Assembly: GCA_964250225.1 (NCBI GenBank)
Contig: CAXUEY010000049.1
Coordinates: 1 to 38,589, forward strand
Direction: 5' to 3'
From: Paraktedonobacter sp964250225
GTDB lineage: Bacteria; Chloroflexota; Ktedonobacteria; Ktedonobacterales; Ktedonobacteraceae
Length of the DNA stretch: 38,589 nt
Under the pieces are notes generated by a model. The model was not told where the DNA came from. It saw nothing but the letters and a program-made list of their open reading frames with translations, and made no database searches. Each line of letters begins with the position of its first letter. The first letter of the stretch is position 1. Positions 32,475-38,589 of this stretch are shown piece after piece. The translations under genes and the position numbers were made by a program.

Positions 32475-32503
32475 TTGACGTTACCTGAACCGCATATTAG
32501 AAT
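32475..32503 (+). promoter_or_regulatory. Promoter of the FmdB-type gene
   Basis: TTGACG (32475-32480) and TAGAAT (32498-32503) are separated by 17 bases, 40 bases before the start codon at 32544. Confidence 0.75.
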
Positions 32504-32543
32504 ACAGAGAGAGTATTTCTCAGGTACATTGGAGGTACATACT

Positions 32544-32780
32544 ATGCCCTTGTATGAATATTATTGTTCCGACTGCAAGACCAAATTTGAACTGCTGGTC
32601 AGTCATCAGCATGCCGACGACATGGTTTGTATGAAATGTCACAGCGACCATGTGCGGCGCCTGCTCTCCGTGTTCTCCCTGGCCGGAAAGATGGGTGAAT
32701 CCGGCGCGTATGGCGAGTTCGATTCTACCGCAGAAGGCGGAAGTTGTGGCTGTGGCGGCGACGAGTGCGGCTGTAACTAA
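32544..32780 (+). CDS. FmdB-family zinc ribbon protein
   Basis: 78 residues. The start MPLYEYYCSDC...F and CMKC are the FmdB/CxxC regulatory zinc-ribbon signature. The C-terminus ends in a Cys/Gly cluster (CGCGGDECGC) that may bind a second metal. GGAGG (32531-32535) lies 8 bases before the ATG; the open frame to 32475 covers the promoter and is not the start. Role is not known. Confidence 0.85.
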   Translation: MPLYEYYCSDCKTKFELLVSHQHADDMVCMKCHSDHVRRLLSVFSLAGKMGESGAYGEFDSTAEGGSCGCGGDECGCN

Positions 32781-32797
32781 GCAGATTTCAGGTTGCT

Positions 32798-33310
32798 ATG
32801 TTCGACAAAACAAGCTATCGACGTGGCGTGGTAGAAGGCGTGATCCTCTACACGCTGGGTCGTCTGGGCGCTCTGATTACGCCCCTTGCGTTCCCTGGTT
32901 GGATCGTGGTGCTTGCCCCGGTCTGTTTTCTCTGCTGCCAGTTTCTCCTCGCCCCTTTCTGGAGCACACGCAGGATCAAGCAGTTCAGCAAACGCGAACG
33001 TTTGAGCAGGCGTTTCTGGCTGCTGGGACCGGTGCTGGCCAGTATCTGCCTGGGCATCGATATTGTGGTCTCGCTGGTAGTGGGCCAGGCGCTCTATGCC
33101 TTTAATGATGTGCAACAGGGACCGGTGCTCGCGCGCCTCTTTGCCCACGGCGCCAGCTCTCTCAGCCTGCTGGACTTTGCTTTCTATGAACTCAAAAATG
33201 CCGCGCTTCTCTTCGCACTCTTTACTCTGACGGTTATCTGCGCGCGCCTGGCCCAGAACGGCTTCCTACGCTTTACTATGCCAGCGGGCGGCAATCGCGT
33301 CACACTCTAA
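32798..33310 (+). CDS. Multi-pass membrane protein of unknown function
   Basis: 170 residues with four or so hydrophobic segments (about 12-52, 74-96, 120-145). Basic loops between segments 2 and 3. No known motif is recognised. It starts 17 bases after the FmdB-type gene with a weak ribosome binding site, so it may be translated from the same transcript. Confidence 0.7.
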   Translation: MFDKTSYRRGVVEGVILYTLGRLGALITPLAFPGWIVVLAPVCFLCCQFLLAPFWSTRRIKQFSKRERLSRRFWLLGPVLASICLGIDIVVSLVVGQALYAFNDVQQGPVLARLFAHGASSLSLLDFAFYELKNAALLFALFTLTVICARLAQNGFLRFTMPAGGNRVTL

Positions 33311-33342
33311 ATTGTGAATATGACACGTTTTGAGGTAATGTT

Positions 33343-34416
33343 ATGTCCTCCCAGAATACACATGAAAATCCAGCCCGAACGCTGGCCACATTCAGCGAAT
33401 TTGCCCGGCGGGAGAAACTTGAAGATCTCGAAGCATATTATACCGCTCTCAACGACGTTTTATCTCTCCTTTCTACGCAGGATGGCATTGTCGAGTTGCC
33501 CGACTTGCCAACGCTTATTCTCCCCGATCTTCACGCGCGCCGTGAGTTGCTGATTGCTGTGTTAAGCACGCAATTGACGGATGGACCATATGCTGGGCGC
33601 CAGGTCTTTGACCTATTGCGAGAAGAACTTCTGAATGTGGTGTGTGTTGGCGATATTGTGCATTCGGAGGAGCGCTCCCATTGGGTCATCAATGACGATG
33701 GCGCGTGGTCCGTCGAGTTGCTGAATCAAGAGATGGTGCGTTCACTCGGCGCGGGGACGATGATTATGTATCTCAAGACCCAGTATCCCCTCCACTTCCA
33801 TTGTCTGCGCGGCAACCACGATGATATCTCGGGCGAGCTGGCGAAAGACTTTCGTAAATTTGTGGGCCTGAAATATGAGAATGGTGAGCCAGTCTTCATC
33901 GATGGGCGTCCCGTCGTCACCGGCGACAAGGGCGAATCCAAACTTGTGCGCGAATGGGTGCTCAGCAGAGAAGGCTGGGGCCAGGAATTTCTGGAAACGT
34001 GGGCGCGCTTTGAGAGCGCGCTACCCCTGCTCGCCCAGGCGTCCTACTATGTTATCAGCCATACCCTACCCCTGCTCTCTCTGACCGAGGCGGAGATTCG
34101 CGACCCCCAGCGTGAACGCGACATCTCGATAGAGCTAACCTCGAACAGGGGCATCAACGAGACGGCCATCCGTGAAACGCTGGCAAACCTGGGCCTGCAA
34201 GAGACGACTCAACGCTGGTTTCACGGGCATAGCCGGGTACCCTCAGAGATCAACAACGGCAAATATGAAGAGAGCCTGGATGGCCTGATCGTGCGCCTGA
34301 ACAACCCGAAGCAACACGTCTTCGCCTATGTGCCCGGCGCGCAGGACGAACGGCGCTTCGATCCTACGCAGGATGTGTATATCAAGGCTCCCACAGAAGA
34401 GGTGTTTCATCGTTAA
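33343..34416 (+). CDS. Calcineurin-like metallophosphatase
   Basis: A 357-residue phosphoesterase with a dimetal site. Motifs in order: ILPDLHARREL (D-x-H), CVGDIVHSEER (GD), LRGNHDD (GNH), VISHTLP and WFHGHSR (GH-x). All five are present, so it is probably active. Substrate is unknown; the long insert before GNHD and the C-terminal tail differ from common phosphodiesterases. GAGG lies before the ATG. It is in the same direction as the membrane protein upstream. Confidence 0.85.
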   Translation: MSSQNTHENPARTLATFSEFARREKLEDLEAYYTALNDVLSLLSTQDGIVELPDLPTLILPDLHARRELLIAVLSTQLTDGPYAGRQVFDLLREELLNVVCVGDIVHSEERSHWVINDDGAWSVELLNQEMVRSLGAGTMIMYLKTQYPLHFHCLRGNHDDISGELAKDFRKFVGLKYENGEPVFIDGRPVVTGDKGESKLVREWVLSREGWGQEFLETWARFESALPLLAQASYYVISHTLPLLSLTEAEIRDPQRERDISIELTSNRGINETAIRETLANLGLQETTQRWFHGHSRVPSEINNGKYEESLDGLIVRLNNPKQHVFAYVPGAQDERRFDPTQDVYIKAPTEEVFHR

Positions 34417-34458
34417 GACGTGAAATCAGCGCAATCTCATCATCAGGCAGGAAAAGAC

Positions 34459-34508
34459 GTAGATGAAATTCAGGGACTCGCTCAAGCGAGTCCCTGAATT
34501 TCATCTAC
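34459..34508. terminator. Perfect 24-bp-arm palindrome between convergent genes
   Basis: Arms 34459-34482 and 34485-34508 are perfect reverse complements with a 2-base centre, between the metallophosphatase and the convergent stress-type gene. Likely a bidirectional terminator. Confidence 0.75.
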
Positions 34509-34565
34509 AACGCTTGTGAAGAAGATTTCACTAACAGCACATACATACACCATTCAGAAGCGCCC

Positions 34566-35414
34566 TTAGACAGCCTGATCCTTCTTGATGGTATCTTCGT
34601 CTTCAATGTTTTGTGGCGTCTCCTGCTCGGCCTCATACGAAGCTGCATTCGCGCGCGCTGGCTCCTCCTCGTATGCCCTATCATGGTGCGCCGCCAGACG
34701 AGGATCAGTATACTCCTCGCGCGCGTTGTCCGCATACGCTGCTTGCCCTGGAGTCTGGTTATACTCCTCCTGCGAGGCGTTGGCATAGGGTGCTGCTTGC
34801 GCTGGAGTCTCGTTATAGGCCTCCTGCGAAGTATTGGCATAAGGCGCTACCTGTTCTGGAGCAGGATAAGGCGCTGCCTGTGGAGTATTGGCATAGGGCG
34901 TTGTTGGCACTGGATTCTGATTATAGGCCCCCTGCGGCGTATTGGCATAAGCTGCTTGTGCCGGAGCCTCGTTATAGGCCTCCTGTGGAGTATTGGCATA
35001 AGCTGCTGCCTGCGCTGGCGTTTCGGCAGAACCATCTGGTACAGCCGCTCTAAGGCGCAAAGTAAGATCAAATGCCCCGCTCTGGCGCATAATATTAAAC
35101 GCTTCCTCTGGCCGATCATCGGCATTCATGAGCAGAAGAACGCGATTGGCATCCAGTTCGCTTTGATACCGCTGGGCCTCATAATCTGGCATACCCATTT
35201 TCGTTAAGACATCCGGTGTATTTGACGCCATAGATGCCTGGCCTGTAAACATGCCTTTGAGGGTATCGAAAAATCCACCCGTGCCGTGTTGCACTAATCT
35301 GATCCGATCATAGCTAAAGCGCGCTTGCCTGAGTCCATCTATAGCGTTGTTGGCCTGATCGTAACTGGGAAAGACACCGATGACCGTTGAGTTCGTAGTG
35401 TTAGTTGTAGTCAT
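34566..35414 (-). CDS. General-stress-type protein with repetitive C-terminal tail
   Basis: 282 residues. The N-terminal 120 residues (VIGVFPSYDQANNAIDGLR...GMPDYEAQRYQSELDANRVLL) match the YflT/general stress protein 17M-type domain. The rest is a disordered tail of about eight imperfect 15-18-residue repeats with consensus YANTPQEAYNE-PAQAA, then an acidic end. AAGGAGAAG lies before the ATG at 35414. Probably cytoplasmic; the tail may mediate assembly or surface contact. Function is not known. Confidence 0.78.
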   Translation of the reverse strand: MTTTNTTNSTVIGVFPSYDQANNAIDGLRQARFSYDRIRLVQHGTGGFFDTLKGMFTGQASMASNTPDVLTKMGMPDYEAQRYQSELDANRVLLLMNADDRPEEAFNIMRQSGAFDLTLRLRAAVPDGSAETPAQAAAYANTPQEAYNEAPAQAAYANTPQGAYNQNPVPTTPYANTPQAAPYPAPEQVAPYANTSQEAYNETPAQAAPYANASQEEYNQTPGQAAYADNAREEYTDPRLAAHHDRAYEEEPARANAASYEAEQETPQNIEDEDTIKKDQAV

Positions 35415-35789
35415 AACAGCTTCTCCTTGCATAGAGTGGGTGAAGTGTCGCTCTATTCACTCATTCCAGCCTACTACAGAGACAATAATGAATACATGAT
35501 TGACGCTCTGAATAACGGATATTTGAGAACAAAAGAGGGTGGATGAAAACTTTTTCTCTCTCCCAGCCCCTTATCATTTCGTTCAGTGCCGATCAATACC
35601 CGAAATTCTCAAGCAGGTGCTATTTGTCACACGCGCCAGAGGAAGAAAAGGTGACAACATCCTGCGAAGGGAAAAGTACTCTGGCAGAAGAGGCGGGAAC
35701 GAAACCAACTCGCTTATTTCAGAGTATTATAACTAAGATATCCGCTGATATCGACCTGTGTAAAAGCTTGAAGCAAGGAGGAAACTGCA
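35415..35789. other. Gene-free divergent region
   Basis: 375 bases between divergent genes. No convincing gene: the open frames in it lack binding sites and overlap the next gene. AAGGAGG (35775-35781) belongs to the downstream gene. No clear -35/-10 pair was found. Confidence 0.4.
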
Positions 35790-36146
35790 GTGTTAAACAT
35801 CAGTCGTTCACGTCCACTGGGCATTACGATCATCGCGATCATCATGGTCATTTTTGGCATTTTAGGTATTATAGAAGGGATCAACGCGATGAGTGCAAGC
35901 TCTACGGCGGGCATCATCACGATCATCCTGGGCATTCTGGAAATTGTGCTGGCATGGGGCTTGTGGAGTCTGCAAAGATGGGCTTTCTGGGTAACAGTCG
36001 TGCTTGAAGTGCTGACGCTGATTGGTGGGATTCTCTCTTTAACCGCCGGGAACAAGACATTCGGCACTGTAGATATCGTGATAGCCGCGATTATTCTGAT
36101 TTACCTGTTTGCTGATCGGAATGTGCGCGCTGCTTTCCGTACATGA
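35790..36146 (+). CDS. Small four-helix membrane protein
   Basis: 118 residues, GTG start with AAGGAGG 8 bases upstream. Four hydrophobic segments (about 10-30, 42-62, 65-85, 93-112) with short loops, similar in layout to DUF2127-type or DoxX-like small membrane proteins, but no defining motif is visible. Function is unknown. Confidence 0.75.
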   Translation: MLNISRSRPLGITIIAIIMVIFGILGIIEGINAMSASSTAGIITIILGILEIVLAWGLWSLQRWAFWVTVVLEVLTLIGGILSLTAGNKTFGTVDIVIAAIILIYLFADRNVRAAFRT

Positions 36147-36199
36147 GGATGGTCTAAGATGGGTAGAGCGGTGGTACGTTGATTAGTGGGCAGAGAACA

Positions 36200-36247
36200 C
36201 TAAAAGGGGTAGTGAGAGCTTTTTATGGCTCTCACTACCCCTTTTAG
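36200..36247. terminator. Hairpin between convergent genes
   Basis: A perfect 20-bp stem (36200-36219 with 36228-36247) with an 8-base loop. A-run on the left outer stem and T-run on the right give U-rich ends on both strands. Confidence 0.85.
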
Positions 36248-36332
36248 CATGCAGGGCAATGCGTACACATGAGAGTATCTCTCTGTCTTGAACCTCCCTG
36301 AACATTGCTTCGATCAGCAATCGATGGTACCC

Positions 36333-37880
36333 CTATGCCTGGCCAACCGCGCTCAAACGTTGGGGACGCACGGTATAGCCGCTGATCTGCTCAAAGGCGT
36401 GGGCGGCGCGCAGAACCAGCGCGTCTTCGCCGCGTCTGCCGACAAGCATCATACCAACCGGCAGATCTTTTGAGAGGCCACAGGGCACGGTCATGGCGGG
36501 ATTGCCCGACACATCGAAAGGACAGGTGTTCACGATCATCTCCAGCGCGCGTGCTACCTGCTCTTCGCGTGGTGCTGTGGCTGCGGGAATGACAGTTGCC
36601 TTCATGGGCAGCGTTGGCATGAGCAGCAGATCCACCTCTTGCAGCGCGTCATCATAGGCCTGGGTGAGAACGCGGCCCAGATTTTGCGCTTTGGCATAGT
36701 AACGCCCGTGATAGTTGTCCTGCATATATTGACCGAGCAGGGTCACAAGTTTGACCGTCTCAGATAAATCATCGGCCCTGGTGAGACGCCCACGCGCATA
36801 GGCATCCAGCAGCGAGGTGCTGTAGTGGCCTTTCCAGTTGGTCCCCATGCTATTGCCACGTACCATGAGCATGGCCGCTCCCTCGACCGCGATCCCATTC
36901 CAGATATGGATGCCATCGCGGTGCAGCGGGATGGAGATCGTGCTGACGCTGGCTCCCACCTCCGAGAAGCGCTGACCTGCTTTCCTGACCATCTCATCGA
37001 CATCGTGTTCAGAGAGATCGAGCCAGCCAAACCCCTCTTTGACAATCCCAATGCGTATGCCCTCAGTATCGCCGGAAAGCGCCTCGGTATATTTCTCTAC
37101 CTTGATATTTTTCTGGCGTGGATCAAGACCATCCTCGCCCGCGATGACCGAGAGGAGCAGGGCCACATCGGCGGTGCTCGCGGCTATCGGGCCGGTATGG
37201 TCGAGGGTCTGCTCAATCGGAAAGACGCCGGTATACGGCACCAGGCCATAGGTAGGTTTCAGGCCATACGCGCCACACCACGAACTGGGCATACGAATAG
37301 AGCCGCCCTGGTCGCCGCCAATGGCCATATCGCATTCGCCCGCGACCACCAGCGCCGCACTCCCGCTGGACGAGCCGCCAGCCGAGTGGATGGAACTGTG
37401 CGGATTTTGCACCGGTCCTGTGTCGGAGGTATGGCTCCCCCCCGAAAAGCAGAGGTGCTCACAGACCGCTTTCCCGATGATCTCGCCGCCTGCATCTAAA
37501 ATACGTGTCACGATAGTTGCATCAAATTCAGGCACATAGCCCTCCAGCACCGCCGAGCCATTCATCATGGGGACGCCCGCCACACAGACATTATCTTTGA
37601 TGGCAATGCGCTTGCCTTGCAGGGGACCGCTGGCCGCGCCGCGAATGGAGCAACGCTGGTACCAGGCATTCAACGAATTCTCTTCAACAGCGGGTCGATA
37701 GCCGCCGGAACGTGGGTAGCGCACCGGCAGAGCGGGTTCAGTAAGTTGGTCAAGACGACGATAGGATTCAAGGGTCGCATCCATCAAGCCAATAAATGAG
37801 GCGCAGTCTGCATCATCCATATGCAAACCATAGGTTTTTGCGATCTCACGCACCTGTTCAATTGTAGGTTTCACTGGCAT
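36333..37880 (-). CDS. Amidase-signature hydrolase
   Basis: A 515-residue amidase that hydrolyses an amide to acid and ammonia. The Ser-cisSer-Lys triad is visible: K95 (AIKDNV), S171 in GGSSSGS (168-174) and S194 in GGDQGGSIRMPSS. These positions fit the long, nitrile-linked amidase group, such as the Rhodococcus enzymes, with an N-terminal helical extension. Substrate is unknown; no nitrile hydratase gene is nearby. The start at 37880 is supported by AAAGGAG upstream; the frame runs back to 37916. Confidence 0.93.
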   Translation of the reverse strand: MPVKPTIEQVREIAKTYGLHMDDADCASFIGLMDATLESYRRLDQLTEPALPVRYPRSGGYRPAVEENSLNAWYQRCSIRGAASGPLQGKRIAIKDNVCVAGVPMMNGSAVLEGYVPEFDATIVTRILDAGGEIIGKAVCEHLCFSGGSHTSDTGPVQNPHSSIHSAGGSSSGSAALVVAGECDMAIGGDQGGSIRMPSSWCGAYGLKPTYGLVPYTGVFPIEQTLDHTGPIAASTADVALLLSVIAGEDGLDPRQKNIKVEKYTEALSGDTEGIRIGIVKEGFGWLDLSEHDVDEMVRKAGQRFSEVGASVSTISIPLHRDGIHIWNGIAVEGAAMLMVRGNSMGTNWKGHYSTSLLDAYARGRLTRADDLSETVKLVTLLGQYMQDNYHGRYYAKAQNLGRVLTQAYDDALQEVDLLLMPTLPMKATVIPAATAPREEQVARALEMIVNTCPFDVSGNPAMTVPCGLSKDLPVGMMLVGRRGEDALVLRAAHAFEQISGYTVRPQRLSAVGQA

Positions 37881-38227
37881 TTGTTGCTCCTTTCCTTCGT
37901 GAGCGAAATTGGACACCTGGTTTTTTCCAAAAAGGGGAATAAACGACGCATTGGAGCGCTACGAGGACATACTACGCGTGGATATTGAAGCACGATTGCT
38001 TCTCGTGAGATCCAGAACTCAAAAGGCACAGAGAGTGTAACATATACGAAGGTCACAAAAGTATTTATAGCACAAAAATAGCAGCGTTGCATAGAGGTGA
38101 GCAGGCGGGAAAGGGAGCAGAAGACCCCTTGTAGGGGGAGCCGTTTTGTTATGGGAACGGCCCCAAAACCCCTCCGTTTACGCAGGTAACATTGGCCTTA
38201 ACAATGATGATGATCGATGCATCGGGT
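37881..38227. other. Gene-free region with imperfect GC-rich inverted repeats
   Basis: 347 bases with no convincing gene. Around 38125-38175 lie CCCCT-TGT-AGGGG and an imperfect GGGAGCCGTT/AACGGCCCC pair, which may form a small structure or a repeat remnant. Confidence 0.35.
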
Positions 38228-38476
38228 CTAGGCAGCGGCGGTTTGAGCTTTGCGCCATCTACGCCATTCAAAGGCTGCTGAAGTAAACAGCGCAAGCGTG
38301 ATGACAAATAATACGCCGATGATCAATTTCTCAAATGAGCCATTCCCGGCATCTGGATCAACGTGGAAGACCACCTCAATCCAGTCATTGCGTATGAATG
38401 TCGCAATGAGCAGTATGGCGATAAGAGTAGCCAGGACGGTTTCAAGCCAGAAGATCAGTCGCAATCCTTTTTTCAT
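38228..38476 (-). CDS. Small two-helix membrane protein
   Basis: 82 residues with two hydrophobic segments (about 6-26 and 47-67) and a basic C-terminus (EWRRWRKAQ). The ATG at 38476 has GGAG 7 bases upstream, so it is preferred over the TTG at 38482. Function is unknown. Confidence 0.65.
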   Translation of the reverse strand: MKKGLRLIFWLETVLATLIAILLIATFIRNDWIEVVFHVDPDAGNGSFEKLIIGVLFVITLALFTSAAFEWRRWRKAQTAAA

Positions 38477-38589
38477 ATGCAAGCTCCAATCAGTAAGAAA
38501 GCACTACGGGACTCTTTCGCCTGTATTTTAGCACATATATTTGTACGAAAGTAGTGCCTATCTTCGTTGCGAGATGGTGGAGATACCAT

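Noticed and set aside
35543..36007. Plus-strand open frame of 154 codons
   Set aside because: It overlaps the membrane protein gene at 35790, lacks a binding site, and its translation has no recognised domain.

Overview
The window looks like a chromosomal segment of a Chloroflexota bacterium, most probably class Ktedonobacteria (inference). The grounds are moderately high GC, many signalling proteins with small Cys-x2-Cys zinc ribbons, Hanks kinase/PP2C/VWA/FHA signalling, a grpE-dnaJ-hspR heat-shock operon, and a relic of the EHWDG-type repeat proteins common in that class. No rRNA, tRNA, CRISPR array or insertion sequence was found.

Layout. (1) 1-5602: a plus-strand signalling cluster with the C-terminal part of a Ser/Thr kinase carrying TPRs, a PP2C phosphatase, a VWA protein and a zinc-ribbon/FHA protein. 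It closes with a long hairpin. (2) 5780-8730: the conserved rpmH-rnpA-yidD-yidC-jag cluster (ribosomal protein L34, RNase P, membrane insertion, KH/R3H RNA binding) behind a near-consensus promoter, closed by a 30-bp-arm hairpin. dnaA is not upstream and mnmE is not downstream. (3) 8760-17747: accessory genes. These are a PfkB kinase, a large protein with a degenerate hydrolase elbow next to a small WXG100-sized protein, a membrane-anchored WD40 protein with a perfect 477-bp internal tandem duplication, a coupled LRR-like/membrane pair, and a HerA-type ATPase with a HAS-barrel-like partner. (4) 18092-23538: a metallo-beta-lactamase-fold hydrolase, a site-2-type protease, an HD protein, scpA, then grpE-dnaJ-hspR with a HAIR-like operator inside the grpE promoter. 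(5) 23548-28511: a zinc alcohol dehydrogenase with a long acidic tail, a histidine kinase/OmpR-family regulator pair, and a divergent membrane-anchored DUF5666-like protein whose promoter carries three 11-bp direct repeats. (6) 28600-38589: a repeat-protein relic, tyrS, a decayed BRO-type antirepressor with two matched palindromes nearby, ychF, a FmdB zinc ribbon, a calcineurin-like phosphatase, a stress-type protein with a repeat tail, small membrane proteins and an amidase.

How the genes work together. The kinase, phosphatase and FHA protein can write, erase and read phosphothreonine. The rpmH-jag block serves ribosome assembly, tRNA processing and membrane protein insertion. HspR probably represses its own operon. 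The response regulator probably activates the divergent DUF5666-like gene. Many plus-strand gene ends and convergent junctions carry unusually long perfect inverted repeats that probably act as terminators.

Most promising for a second look: the in-frame 477-bp duplication that turns a 7-motif propeller into a 10-motif one; the 11-bp repeats at the two-component locus; the HAIR-like site over the grpE promoter; the BRO pseudogene with its paired 27-bp palindromes; the probable single-base frameshift in the yidC tail; and the Ser-to-Gln hydrolase-like elbow in the 9687-11303 protein.
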